A DNA stretch of 64,000 nt from UBA4644 sp034933145 (lineage in GTDB: Bacteria; Bacillota; Clostridia; Oscillospirales; Butyricicoccaceae): positions 9,805 through 73,804 of the forward strand of contig JAYFOA010000013.1 of NCBI GenBank assembly GCA_034933145.1. Direction: 5' to 3'. The translations under genes and the position numbers were made by a program. Positions 1-8,585 of the stretch are shown piece by piece. The notes under the pieces are model-generated. The model worked only from the letters and a program-made list of their open reading frames with translations, had not been told where the DNA came from and did no database searches. Each line of letters begins with the position of its first letter. Positions within the stretch are counted from its first letter, which is position 1.

Positions 1-325
1 GATTGCAGACAATTTTCCCCGGCATTTCCCAAAGTGTTGCCCCCTCCGCGTCACAGATCCGGATTCCGGTAGGAACAAAGTCCATCATCAGCACACTCTG
101 CTGGAATTTTCCCGTTTTGTATGATTCGATATAGCGGCCGTCGGACGCATCAGCCCGGGCGGGTGCAGTGCAGTCGACACGATTGAGATATTGCTCCACC
201 TGGCCGTCTTTGGCCTTCAACAGCGTCACAACGACCAGGATAACCATTAAAATCAACGCAGCCACCAGCACAACCGCCTGCACATTGCGGATCGCTGCAC
301 GGTGCCGATCAAACAGACTTTTCAT
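1..325 (-). CDS. Membrane-anchored hypothetical protein, 3' end cut by window edge
   Basis: The reading frame starts with ATG at 325, preceded by a clear GGGAGGT ribosome site, and stays open to base 1 (108 codons seen). The first 15 or so residues are basic (MKSLFDRHRAAIRN). They are followed by one strongly hydrophobic stretch of about 23 residues rich in Val, Leu and Ala, and then by a soluble part beginning LLKAKDGQVEQYLN. This predicts a single N-terminal anchor with an exported domain. It lies 84 bases downstream of comF on the same strand and could be the last gene of the recD2-comF run. I do not recognise the family and the C-terminus is outside the window. Confidence 0.6.
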   Translation of the reverse strand, partial: MKSLFDRHRAAIRNVQAVVLVAALILMVILVVVTLLKAKDGQVEQYLNRVDCTAPARADASDGRYIESYKTGKFQQSVLMMDFVPTGIRICDAEGATLWEMPGKIVCN

Positions 326-409
326 AGGGGACCTCCCAATAAAACAACAGATTTACGCAATTTATCTTCTCTCTGACAGCCTGCCCGGACTATTTTCGAT
401 ATATACCGG

Positions 410-1072
410 TTATCGTTTTTTCCCAGGCGGGGATGCTGCCGCCGCTCCGAATACCTTTTTTGCGCCACCCTCCCGCAGCATGCGTGCACATTCCGAAATG
501 GTGGCGCCGGTGGTCAGCACATCGTCCACCAGCAGGACAGTCTTTCCCTGCAGCATCTCCGGCCGACAGCAAAGAGCGAATGCACCCAGCGCATTCGCCC
601 GCCGCTCGGCGGGCTTAAGACGGTACATAGGCTGGGTGCTCCGCGTTTTTTTCAGTGTCTCTAAACATGGCCGGCCCGTAAAGGCCGCCAGTTCCCGCGC
701 CAGCAGCTCCGCCTGGTTATACCCGCGGCGGCGAAGATTTCGGGCATTCGTCGGAACAAAGGTGATCAGGTCATAAGGCTCGTCCAACTTTTTTCCCACC
801 GCATAACTGAGAATGCGGGCCAGCGGCCGGGCATAGCTCTGTTTCCCGCTGAACTTGAATCGCCGGACGGTCCGGCGGACTTCTCCGGTATATGGCAGCG
901 CGGCGATCGCCTTCGCATAGAACGCACCCTTGTCAGTCCGAGGAGGCGCGGCAGATAGCAGAACTTCCTGCCGACAACGGGCACAGACCTCTTCCATGCC
1001 TTGCGGCAGCAGAGCTCCGCAGAAGATACATTTCGGCGGAAATAAAAGCTGCAGCAGGTCAGACAGTTTCAT
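410..1072 (-). CDS. comF: ComF family phosphoribosyltransferase-like protein
   Basis: 220 aa. The N-terminus carries a four-cysteine zinc motif (CIFC about residue 16, then CARC), followed by a PRTase-type domain whose PRPP loop reads VLLVDDVLTTGAT near residue 185. This is the ComF/GntX layout. In competent Firmicutes ComF acts in the cytoplasm with the ComFA helicase in DNA uptake; elsewhere the role is unknown. The open frame extends upstream to 1189, but the ATG at 1072 gives the family-typical start MKLSDLLQLLFPPKC. That start overlaps the end of recD2 by 14 bases, so the two genes are probably translationally coupled. No comFA helicase is next to it. Confidence 0.88.
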   Translation of the reverse strand: MKLSDLLQLLFPPKCIFCGALLPQGMEEVCARCRQEVLLSAAPPRTDKGAFYAKAIAALPYTGEVRRTVRRFKFSGKQSYARPLARILSYAVGKKLDEPYDLITFVPTNARNLRRRGYNQAELLARELAAFTGRPCLETLKKTRSTQPMYRLKPAERRANALGAFALCCRPEMLQGKTVLLVDDVLTTGATISECARMLREGGAKKVFGAAAASPPGKKR

Positions 1073-3272
1073 CGCACAGTTCCCGTATACGCTGGCGCAG
1101 TGCGCCGTAGCGTCGGTGCGCCTTTTCAGCGGCCACCATCTGAGCAACCAACTCCGCCCGCCCGACGATGACCAGCAGACGCCGGGCACGGGTGACGGCG
1201 GTATAGAGCAGATTCCGACTGCAAAGCTTCTGCGGTACGGCCCAAAGCGGAAGGATTACCGCCTCGTATTCGCTGCCCTGAGATTTGTGCACCGTCATGG
1301 CAAAAGCATGCTCCAGCTCGGATAGCTGGTCGAATCCATAATCAACCATACGGTCGTCAAACCGTACGGTCAGGGTCTGCGCCGCCCGGTCGAGCGCCAC
1401 GATCTCGCCCACGTCTCCGTTATAGACGCCGGCACCCGGTTCCATTGTATCGCATTTTCGCCACAGAAGGTCATAATTATTTCGGATCTGCATTACCCGG
1501 TCGCCCAGTCGGAAGGTAATACCGCCGTAGGCCATCTCCCCCTTCCCGAGACCGGGTGGGTTCAGCGCTGCCTGAAGGGTTCGATTGAGCGCCTCAGTAC
1601 CGCACACCGTTTTGCGGGAGGGGCAAATCACCTGGATGTCACCAGGCCTGATTCCGAACCTCGCCGGAATACGAGAGGTCAGCAGAGAGACGACAGTTCC
1701 CACGACGCCATCGCCGCTTCGGCCATTCGTAAAATAAAAATCCTTTTCGTTTCCGGTGAGACACGGTAGCTCTCCCTCATTAATCCGGTGAGCCGCCACA
1801 ATGATATCACTGTCCAGCGCCTGACGGAATACCTCGGTCAGCACAACCCGCGGCAGCATCCGACAGGCGAGAAGATCAGCAAAAAAACTTCCGGCACCAA
1901 CCGGAGGCAGCTGATCCGCATCGCCAACCAGCACCAGCCGCGTGTGCGGACGCAGCGCGTCCAGAAGCGAGGCAGCCAGCGATAGTTCAAGCATGGAGCT
2001 TTCGTCCACCACCACTACATCGGCATCCAGCGGATTATTCCGGTCACGTGTAAAACAAAGATTCCCCGCCGGATCGAACCCGGCCTCCAGCAGCCGGTGG
2101 ATGGTCTTGGCATCTCTCCCGCACAGTTCGCTCATCCGTTTGGCAGCGCGGCCGGTGGGGGCCGCCAGCACGGTATTCAGTCCATATTCGGCAAACAGAG
2201 CAATCATAGTCAGCAGCGCGGTGGTTTTTCCGGTTCCCGGGCCGCCGGTGATCAGTGTTATGCCCGCAGAAAAAGGCAGCGCGATCGCCCTGCGCTGACT
2301 TTCTGAGTACACGAGACCGCTCTCACGTTCCTGCCGCATAAGCGCAGCTTCCAGCCTGGGCGGAGGAACCAGTTTCAGGCGGAAAAGCCGAGCGATCTCC
2401 TCCGCAGCAAACTGCTCCTGTCGGTATATTTCCTCCAGATAGACGGCGTCTACCCTTCCTACGGTCTGCTCCACCAATCGGCCCCGGTCAAGCAGCTCTG
2501 ACAGCCGGGAAAAAAGTGCCTCCTCCGGCTGATCCAGCAGCTCTCCCGCCATTGCCAGCAGCTTTTCCTCAGGGACAAAGGCATGACCTGCCTCCAAATT
2601 GAACCGCAGGACATACAGCAGCGCTGCATCGAGGCGGAGCGGACTGTCCGCCCTGATCCCGAAGCCAATCGCCATCGCGTCGGCCTCTGAAAACGCCAGT
2701 CCGAATGGCTCACCACAGAGCAGATACGGGTCGTGCCGTACCTGCTCCGCTGCACCCTCTCCATACATTCGTACCAGCGGGGCGGCGAACCGGGGCGGTA
2801 GATCGTTTGCCATTAAAAATTCAATTAGCCGCCGTGTGGCGGTCAGCTTCAAAAAGCTATCGCGGATCTCCTGCGCCCGTGCCGCCGTGATGCCACGGAT
2901 TGCCGTAAGTTTTTCCGGCATTTCAGCCAACACATCGAAGGTCTCCGTGCCAAAACGATCGACGATGGCACGTGCCGTCTTCGGCCCGATCCCGCGGACG
3001 GCACGTCCAGCCAGATATTCATAAATGCCCGCCGCATCGGCGGGCATTTCCCGTTCATAGGTACGGACGGAGAACTGCGGTCCGTGCTGCGGATGCTCCT
3101 GATACTCCCCCGCGGCAGAAATTCGTTCGCCGGGGCCAAGAAAAGGCATCACGCCTACAACGGTCAGCTCTCCGCCGTCCGACGTATTCACCCGTGCTAC
3201 CGTATAGCCATTATCATCGTTTCGGAAGATTACCGATCCGACGACACCCATAATGGTCTCCAGCTTCTCCAT
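1059..3272 (-). CDS. recD2: ATP-dependent RecD-like DNA helicase (RecD2)
   Basis: About 737 aa, typical of RecD2 (YrrC), a 5'-3' helicase of bacteria that lack RecBCD. Visible parts are an N-terminal OB-like domain (GVVGSVIFRNDDNGYTVARV), helix-hairpin-helix segments (GIGPKTARAIVDRFG and a second copy), a Walker A loop GGPGTGKTT near residue 343, DESSM of motif II, and VHKSQGSEYEAV near the C-terminus. The ATG at 3272 is chosen because GGAGG lies just upstream; an in-frame ATG at 3290, adding six residues, also has a purine-rich site. The gene follows the methyltransferase by about 58 bases and overlaps comF, so all are probably one transcript. Confidence 0.93.
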   Translation of the reverse strand: MEKLETIMGVVGSVIFRNDDNGYTVARVNTSDGGELTVVGVMPFLGPGERISAAGEYQEHPQHGPQFSVRTYEREMPADAAGIYEYLAGRAVRGIGPKTARAIVDRFGTETFDVLAEMPEKLTAIRGITAARAQEIRDSFLKLTATRRLIEFLMANDLPPRFAAPLVRMYGEGAAEQVRHDPYLLCGEPFGLAFSEADAMAIGFGIRADSPLRLDAALLYVLRFNLEAGHAFVPEEKLLAMAGELLDQPEEALFSRLSELLDRGRLVEQTVGRVDAVYLEEIYRQEQFAAEEIARLFRLKLVPPPRLEAALMRQERESGLVYSESQRRAIALPFSAGITLITGGPGTGKTTALLTMIALFAEYGLNTVLAAPTGRAAKRMSELCGRDAKTIHRLLEAGFDPAGNLCFTRDRNNPLDADVVVVDESSMLELSLAASLLDALRPHTRLVLVGDADQLPPVGAGSFFADLLACRMLPRVVLTEVFRQALDSDIIVAAHRINEGELPCLTGNEKDFYFTNGRSGDGVVGTVVSLLTSRIPARFGIRPGDIQVICPSRKTVCGTEALNRTLQAALNPPGLGKGEMAYGGITFRLGDRVMQIRNNYDLLWRKCDTMEPGAGVYNGDVGEIVALDRAAQTLTVRFDDRMVDYGFDQLSELEHAFAMTVHKSQGSEYEAVILPLWAVPQKLCSRNLLYTAVTRARRLLVIVGRAELVAQMVAAEKAHRRYGALRQRIRELCDETV

Positions 3273-3330
3273 ATTCCTCCGGTCCGTCATTTCCTTTCCG
3301 GCCGCAAAGGCCGTTTTTTGCGGCGGAGTA

Positions 3331-3960
3331 TTATTCCGCCGGCGTAAGGATCAGTACATCGGCGCAGAAGGACATGGGGATCGCGTCAATGTCATATTCC
3401 GGCAGAGCCTCCCGCAGCTCATCCAATACAAAATAGCACTCTTCGTCGTCCCATTCCCCACCACAGGCCTCCCGACAGAGGTTAAGGGAGGCACGGCTTT
3501 CAAAGCTCACATCCGCGATCAGAATTACACCGTCCTGCGTCAGATTCCGGCGCAGCATGCTCAAAAAATCTACTTTTTGTGAATCAGTCAGATGATGCAG
3601 TGAATAGGACGCAAGGATAAAATCAAATTGCCGTGCAGAAAGCTCCGGCGGCAGTCCTTCGGTCAAATCGTAACGAAACAGCTGCGCATCGGGCATTTTT
3701 TCCCGTGCCAGCGCCAGCATTTCCGCGGAAAAATCCACGCCGGAAACCGGGTGTCCCTGGGTGTACAGCTGCTGTGTCAGAACCGCGGTGCCAAATCCCA
3801 AATCAAGCACTTCTGCCCCCTCACGGGTACGTACCAGTGAAAATAAGGTTTCCAGCGCATCAAAATAGCCGGCGAATGGATAGTCGTCCCGCCGGGCGCA
3901 GTCCCGTACATCGGCATCATAACTACCCGCCCAGCGGTCAAAGGCTTCGGATGAAAGCAT
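3331..3960 (-). CDS. Class I SAM-dependent methyltransferase, YrrT-like
   Basis: 209 aa. The SAM-binding motif I is VLDLGFGTAVL near residue 50, followed by VSGVDFSAEML (acidic residue at the end of strand 2) and FDFILASYSLHHL (motif IV region), the usual Rossmann methyltransferase order. The start at 3960 is fixed by AAGGAGGAGCT directly upstream; the longer open frame to 4131 runs through the structured leader and is not coding. The substrate cannot be told from sequence; a small molecule is likely given the size and the YrrT resemblance. The gene is preceded by a 206-base leader containing a terminator and a competing hairpin, so transcription may be attenuated. Confidence 0.82.
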   Translation of the reverse strand: MLSSEAFDRWAGSYDADVRDCARRDDYPFAGYFDALETLFSLVRTREGAEVLDLGFGTAVLTQQLYTQGHPVSGVDFSAEMLALAREKMPDAQLFRYDLTEGLPPELSARQFDFILASYSLHHLTDSQKVDFLSMLRRNLTQDGVILIADVSFESRASLNLCREACGGEWDDEECYFVLDELREALPEYDIDAIPMSFCADVLILTPAE

Positions 3961-4166
3961 AGCTCCTCCTTCGATACACGTTCGGTAAAGCAAATTAAAA
4001 AAGCAGGCCATTATTCCTGCTTCCAGGAACGAAAAATCTTCCCAGAAGCAGAGCGCTGCGGGCCTACGCCGCATTGACATACCGACTGCAGCGCGCCTTT
4101 CTGCCCCCGCCTCCGAGGTCCCTGCCGACACTTTGCTAAGAAATCATAGACAAAGGGATCCTAACT
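3961..4166 (-). promoter_or_regulatory. Structured 5' leader of the methyltransferase, attenuator-like
   Basis: 206 bases without an ORF lie between the GNAT gene and the methyltransferase start. On the minus strand there is a long hairpin closed by GCGCTGC/GCAGCGC (arms 4088-4094 and 4053-4059), extended by CAGAA/TTCTG. Further down is TTCCTG-GAAG-CAGGAA (4029-4014), whose 3' half is shared with a downstream terminator stem AGCAGG/CCTGCT plus T tract (4021-3997). The last two hairpins cannot form together, the usual signature of transcription attenuation. I do not recognise a known riboswitch class or T-box; a 6S-like RNA is an alternative. Confidence 0.45.
3997..4021 (-). terminator. Intrinsic terminator in the methyltransferase leader
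   Basis: On the minus strand AGCAGG and CCTGCT flank an 8-base loop and are followed by a run of T. It could simply end the cysS-GNAT transcript. Its overlap with the alternative hairpin at 4014-4029 suggests it is conditional. Confidence 0.6.
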
Positions 4167-4745
4167 TCATCGGCAAAAGGCAGGCTCATTCTCCTCTTCG
4201 TTTAACCGCACCATATGGATATGATCTTCCCAGACCCCGTTAATCTTCAGATAACGTTTTGCCAGTCCCTCGGGTTCATAGCCGCACTTTTCCAGGACAC
4301 GGAGCGATGGTTTGTTGCGCGGCATCACATTGGCCTCAATCCGGTGCAGCCCAATCGTTTCAAACCCGAATTCGGTCATGCATGAGACCGCCTCGGTCAT
4401 ATATCCCAGACCCTGCAGCCGCTCGTCCAGCTTATATCCGAGAAAACTGGACCAGAAAGCGCCGCGTACCACATCAGAAAGCGTTATGCTTCCGATAATT
4501 GCATCTGCATCCTCGTGCAGCGTGATGTAATATCGATAACTTCTTGCTTCTTCTGTGCTGTGCGCTTCAAACCGTAAATTTTCTCGCTGTGCCTCTTCGG
4601 TAAAAAAATTCGACGACTTCTTTGGCTCAAACGGCTCCAAAAACGCTTTATTCCGAAGATAGTATTCGAGAACCCGCCGCGTGAGTTTTGGCGCGGCGGG
4701 AATCAGAATCAGAGATTTGGTTTTCAATACGGGCAAGGTCTCCAT
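4167..4745 (-). CDS. GNAT family N-acetyltransferase, RimJ/RimL type
   Basis: 192 aa. The acetyl-CoA pyrophosphate loop is RLQGLGYMTEAV near residue 110, and the RimJ-type NKPSLRVLEKCGYEPEG motif follows near residue 145. This is the acetyltransferase_3 layout used on protein N-termini, ribosomal proteins and small amines; the acceptor is not predictable. AGGAGG precedes the ATG at 4745. The gene begins 41 bases after cysS on the same strand and is probably cotranscribed with it. The product ends with an acidic tail (EEENEPAFCR). Confidence 0.85.
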   Translation of the reverse strand: METLPVLKTKSLILIPAAPKLTRRVLEYYLRNKAFLEPFEPKKSSNFFTEEAQRENLRFEAHSTEEARSYRYYITLHEDADAIIGSITLSDVVRGAFWSSFLGYKLDERLQGLGYMTEAVSCMTEFGFETIGLHRIEANVMPRNKPSLRVLEKCGYEPEGLAKRYLKINGVWEDHIHMVRLNEEENEPAFCR

Positions 4746-4786
4746 AACGGCCTCCTATGCCTGTAAAAGTAATATGCCTTACAGCT

Positions 4787-6202
4787 TTATGCCTTTTGCC
4801 ACTGAGTTCCCTGGGGAGTATCTATCAGGACGATCCCCTCAGCCTTCAGTTCGTCACGGATTTGATCGGCCTCCGCAAAATTCCTCGCGGCCTTGGCCGC
4901 TTTCCGCTTTTCGATTTGCTCCAGAACATGAGCCTCCAATGTCGCATCGATTGCAGGTGATTCCGGAGCAGCCACCTTTTCGGCAGCTTCCAGCAGACCG
5001 AGCGACAACACCGTATCAAACTCGCCCAACAATACCCGCTTGGTGGCGTCACTTATATCTGACTTGAAAACATCGTACAGCACGGTCAATGCCTGTGCGG
5101 TGTTCAGATCGTTGTCAAGCGCCTCACGGAAGGAGGTACGAAGCTTTTCTGCCCCGGTATTGTCAATGTCGCCCTCCGTAGACAGTGCTGCCACGCGCGA
5201 GATCAGCTTGTCATAGCTCTGCTGCGCGTTATCAAGCCCCTCCCAGGAAAATACCAGTGCCTTGCGATAATGGGATCCAAGGCAGAACAAACGATATGCC
5301 AGCGGCGCATATCCTTTCTTTTCCAGCAGCGAAACGGTCAGAAATTCCCCGCTGCTCTTGCTCATCTTCCCGGAGTTTGTATTCAGGTGCAGCACATGAA
5401 ACCAGAAATTGCACCATTTATGCCCGAGATAACTTTCACTCTGTGCAATTTCGTTGGTGTGGTGCGGAAACGCATTGTCGATGCCGCCGCAGTGAATGTC
5501 CAGGTATTCGCCCAAATGCTTGAGGCTGATGCAGGAACATTCAATATGCCAGCCGGGATATCCCACGCCCCAAGGGCTGTCCCATTTGAGCTCCTGATCG
5601 TCAAACTTGGACTTTGTAAACCACAGAACGAAATCGGTTTTGTTACGTTTGTTACTGTCCTCCTCCACGCCCTCACGAGCGCCGACAAGCAGCTCTTCCT
5701 GATCGTGTTTGTTGAAGACATAGTATTCGTTAAGCTTTGAAGTATCGAAATAAACGTTGCCGCCGGCAATATAGGCAAAGCCTTTGTCCAGAAGTCCCTG
5801 GATCATCTCAATGAACCCGTCGATGCAGTGAGTGGCCGGCTCGACCACATCGGGCATTCTGATACGCAGCTTTTCGCAGTCTTCAAAAAACGCCTTCGTA
5901 TAAAACTCTGCGATCTGCAGGACGGTCTTATGCTCGCGCCTGGCACCCTTGAGCATCTTGTCCTCTCCGGTATCGGCATCGCTGGTCAAATGTCCTACGT
6001 CGGTGATGTTCATGACGCGCTTGACCTCATACCCCGCATACCTCAGGTACTTTTCCAGCACGTCTTCCATGATATAGGAACGCAGGTTTCCAATATGGGC
6101 AAAATGGTAGACCGTAGGGCCGCAGGTGTACATTTTCACCTTGCCGGGCTCTTGGGTATAAAACTCCTCTTTTCGGTGTGTCAATGAATTGTAAAGCTGC
6201 AC
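4787..6202 (-). CDS. cysS: Cysteinyl-tRNA synthetase
   Basis: 471 aa, the normal length for CysRS, which charges tRNA-Cys in the cytoplasm. The class I signature HIGN is at residues 36-39, KMSKS at 279-283, and the zinc site starts with the cysteine of YTCGPTVY. The C-terminal helical tRNA-binding part contains ARNFAEADQIRDEL. Translation starts at a GTG (6202); its ribosome site AAAGGGGAG lies inside the last codons of pgsA, only 4 bases upstream, so the two are coupled. It belongs to the recA-recX-rimO-pgsA-cysS run. Confidence 0.97.
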   Translation of the reverse strand: MQLYNSLTHRKEEFYTQEPGKVKMYTCGPTVYHFAHIGNLRSYIMEDVLEKYLRYAGYEVKRVMNITDVGHLTSDADTGEDKMLKGARREHKTVLQIAEFYTKAFFEDCEKLRIRMPDVVEPATHCIDGFIEMIQGLLDKGFAYIAGGNVYFDTSKLNEYYVFNKHDQEELLVGAREGVEEDSNKRNKTDFVLWFTKSKFDDQELKWDSPWGVGYPGWHIECSCISLKHLGEYLDIHCGGIDNAFPHHTNEIAQSESYLGHKWCNFWFHVLHLNTNSGKMSKSSGEFLTVSLLEKKGYAPLAYRLFCLGSHYRKALVFSWEGLDNAQQSYDKLISRVAALSTEGDIDNTGAEKLRTSFREALDNDLNTAQALTVLYDVFKSDISDATKRVLLGEFDTVLSLGLLEAAEKVAAPESPAIDATLEAHVLEQIEKRKAAKAARNFAEADQIRDELKAEGIVLIDTPQGTQWQKA

Positions 6203-6206
6203 AGCT

Positions 6207-6767
6207 TTACTCCCCTTTCTGCGTAAATCCGTCTTTAATTACGGAAAAATTATCTTTTACATAGGTATATCCGGAAATCACGGTGACGATGACCATCAGC
6301 CAGACCAACAGATCCTGCAGTGTAAATCCGCTGAAGACCGTCACCGGCGGAACCCGGATAAGCAGCAGGATCAGACAGATCATGGTGGTCAGGGTCTTGG
6401 CCTTTCCCCAGTAATTCGCTGCAATAACCTTTCCTTCCGCCGCAGCCACCATTCGAAGGGAGGTAACAGTAAATTCACGTCCGAGAATAACAACAGCCGC
6501 CCAGGCGGGTACAGTTCCTCGCTCAACGAAGATCAAAAGTGCGCTCATCACCAACAGCTTGTCAGCCAATGGGTCCATGAATTTTCCAAAGTTCGTGATC
6601 TGATTATACTTACGTGCGAGATAGCCGTCCACAAAATCAGTAAAGCTGGCGACGCAGAAAATGACTACTGCCAGCCAGTCGGTAAGCGCACTGCCATCCA
6701 CCGCACAGAACATAAATACGGGAATGAGGAGAACGCGGATCATCGTCAAAATATTCGGAATTGTCAT
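6207..6767 (-). CDS. pgsA: CDP-diacylglycerol--glycerol-3-phosphate 3-phosphatidyltransferase
   Basis: 186 aa, multi-pass membrane protein of the CDP-alcohol phosphatidyltransferase family. The active-site motif spans residues near 45-68 as DG-x2-AR-x8-G-x3-D-x3-D (DGYLAR, then GKFMDPLADK). It makes phosphatidylglycerophosphate from CDP-diacylglycerol and glycerol-3-phosphate, the committed step to phosphatidylglycerol and cardiolipin. The ATG overlaps the stop of rimO by four bases (ATGA), so translation is coupled. Confidence 0.95.
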   Translation of the reverse strand: MTIPNILTMIRVLLIPVFMFCAVDGSALTDWLAVVIFCVASFTDFVDGYLARKYNQITNFGKFMDPLADKLLVMSALLIFVERGTVPAWAAVVILGREFTVTSLRMVAAAEGKVIAANYWGKAKTLTTMICLILLLIRVPPVTVFSGFTLQDLLVWLMVIVTVISGYTYVKDNFSVIKDGFTQKGE

Positions 6768-8116
6768 AACTCAGATGCCTCCCTGTTCTGCGCAGGCCGC
6801 CCAAACAAGTCGCAGCCTTCCGCCGCCGTAATTTCTATCGAAAGAAAATCACCCTCCGCCGCATCTGTATCCTCCAGATAAACCAATCCGTCAATATCTG
6901 GGGAATCCATATAGCTGCGGCCATACAGGCGTCCGTCCTCATCCCGTCCGCAGCACAAAACCTCCAGCGTCTGTCCGACCATGCCCCGAGAAAACGTTTC
7001 CATAACTTGCTGCTGAATGGCGTACAACTCGGAAACCCGGCGCTGCTTGATCTTTTCCGGTATCTGCTTGGGCATCTCCGCAGCCGGGGAACCCTCCTCA
7101 CGGGAGTAAGCGAACACGCCGGCCCGCTGGAGCTGATAAGCCTCCAGAAACTCACACAGCTCCGTGTGCTCTTTCTCAGTCTCCCCGGGAAAGCCGGAGA
7201 TCAGGCTGGTCCGAATAACGGCATCTGGTATTTTGCCCCGAATAGCATCGATCCGACCTCGGATCAGCGCTCCATCACCCCTCCGGTTCATCGTCTTCAG
7301 GATCCGGTCGCTGATGTGCTGAATCGGCAGATCAAAATAATGCAGAACTTTTCTACTCCTGGCCACATAATCGATTAGCTCATTGTCAAGTTCGTCGGGA
7401 TAAAGATAGTGCAGACGGATCCACCGAAGCTGCTCAATCCGCTCAAGCCGCTCAAGCAGGTCGGTCAATGCCCGTTTCCCGTACAGATCGGTGCCATAGC
7501 GGCTGACATCCTGCGCAATGACCAATAGTTCTTTTGCACCCTGCTCCGCCAATCGCCGGGCTTCCTGCTCCAGTGCTTCCAACGGCGCGCTGCGGTACGG
7601 CCCGCGAATGGAGGGAATAACGCAGTAAGCACAATGGTTATCGCACCCTTCCGCCACGCGGAGATAGGCGGAATATGCGGGGGTCAGCAAAACGCGTTCC
7701 CCCATGATCATACATCGCTCTTTGGGGGCAAAATATTCTTTATTACCGCCCTCGAGTGCGGCAAGCACCGCGGATACGATATCTCCGTAGCTGCCGGTAC
7801 CCAAAACGGCGTCAACTTCCGGCAACTCCGACAGCACCTCACCTCGGTACCGCTCTGTCATGCAGCCGGCGGCGACAATCGCCCGAAGACGGCCTTGTTT
7901 TTTCAGCTCTCCCAACCGGAGGATCGCATCGATGGCCTCGCTCTTTGCGCTGTCAATAAAGCCGCAGGTATTTACAATAGCTGCGTCACAGCCATCGGGG
8001 CTTTCACAAATTTCCATCCCGGCAGCTTTCAGCAACGCCAGCATCTGCTCTGCATTTACCAAGTTTTTGGCGCAGCCGAGCGGCAGCATATACACTTTGT
8101 TACGTTCAGTCCTCAA
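6764..8116 (-). CDS. rimO: Ribosomal protein uS12 methylthiotransferase RimO
   Basis: About 450 aa. It has an N-terminal UPF0004 domain (LGCAKNLVNAEQ), a radical-SAM CxxxCxxC cluster site (CDNHCAYC near residue 155), RimO-type QDVSRYGTDLYG and LPIQHISDRILK, and a C-terminal TRAM domain. RimO attaches a methylthio group to an aspartate of ribosomal protein S12. A longer frame runs back to 8200, but it would overlap recX by about 95 bases; the TTG at 8116, behind GGAGG, gives the family-typical start and only an 11-base overlap. This start is less certain than the others. Confidence 0.93.
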   Translation of the reverse strand: MRTERNKVYMLPLGCAKNLVNAEQMLALLKAAGMEICESPDGCDAAIVNTCGFIDSAKSEAIDAILRLGELKKQGRLRAIVAAGCMTERYRGEVLSELPEVDAVLGTGSYGDIVSAVLAALEGGNKEYFAPKERCMIMGERVLLTPAYSAYLRVAEGCDNHCAYCVIPSIRGPYRSAPLEALEQEARRLAEQGAKELLVIAQDVSRYGTDLYGKRALTDLLERLERIEQLRWIRLHYLYPDELDNELIDYVARSRKVLHYFDLPIQHISDRILKTMNRRGDGALIRGRIDAIRGKIPDAVIRTSLISGFPGETEKEHTELCEFLEAYQLQRAGVFAYSREEGSPAAEMPKQIPEKIKQRRVSELYAIQQQVMETFSRGMVGQTLEVLCCGRDEDGRLYGRSYMDSPDIDGLVYLEDTDAAEGDFLSIEITAAEGCDLFGRPAQNREASEL

Positions 8117-8585
8117 GATTATCCATAGCCTCCGAATCCAAATACTCCCGCAAAGCGGATCGGATCTCTTCCCAGGAAAAGCCGCGGCGGCATAATCCAT
8201 CTGTCAGCTTCTTCAATGTTTTCCGGTCAGGCGCGGGTTCATCCTTTAATTTGCTTTCTATGTACTTCCAAAGTTTGTCCCGATCCGGCATATATGCTTT
8301 CAGCGCATAATCAGCCGCATCCGGTTCCACTTTCTTCTGATGTAATGCCTGCCGGATTCGACGCTCTCCATAGCCGCGAGTGCAGAGATCACGAACGACC
8401 AGCGAAGCATATTCCTCATCCCTGAGGTACCCAAGTTCTTTTAGTCGGGCAACGGCATATTCCGCGTCTTCAGATGCAGCACCCTTTTCCAACAGACAGT
8501 CATACAGCGCCGCGGCCGAGCGTTGCCGGTACTGCAGCACCTGGGCCGCCATATTCAGCACATTTTCCCGACTCTCCTGGCTCAT
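8106..8585 (-). CDS. recX: Recombination regulator RecX
   Basis: 159 aa built of three-helix RecX repeats (ALYDCLLEKGAASEDAEYAVARLKELGYLRDEEYA, then further copies ending ALREYL). RecX binds the RecA filament and limits its activity. It follows recA with a TGATG junction (one-base overlap), so it is made only when recA is translated, the usual arrangement. It would share the SOS-regulated promoter in front of recA. Confidence 0.93.
   Translation of the reverse strand: MSQESRENVLNMAAQVLQYRQRSAAALYDCLLEKGAASEDAEYAVARLKELGYLRDEEYASLVVRDLCTRGYGERRIRQALHQKKVEPDAADYALKAYMPDRDKLWKYIESKLKDEPAPDRKTLKKLTDGLCRRGFSWEEIRSALREYLDSEAMDNLED

Noticed and set aside
3299..3320. A plus-strand terminator-like hairpin (CGGCC-GCAAA-GGCCG then T6) between recD2 and the methyltransferase
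   Set aside because: No plus-strand gene lies upstream; on the minus strand the T run precedes the hairpin, so it cannot terminate the real operon.
3961..4166. T-box or SAM riboswitch identity for the methyltransferase leader
   Set aside because: The T-box sequence AGGGTGGNACCGCG and the SAM-I core are not present; only a generic attenuator-like structure can be claimed.
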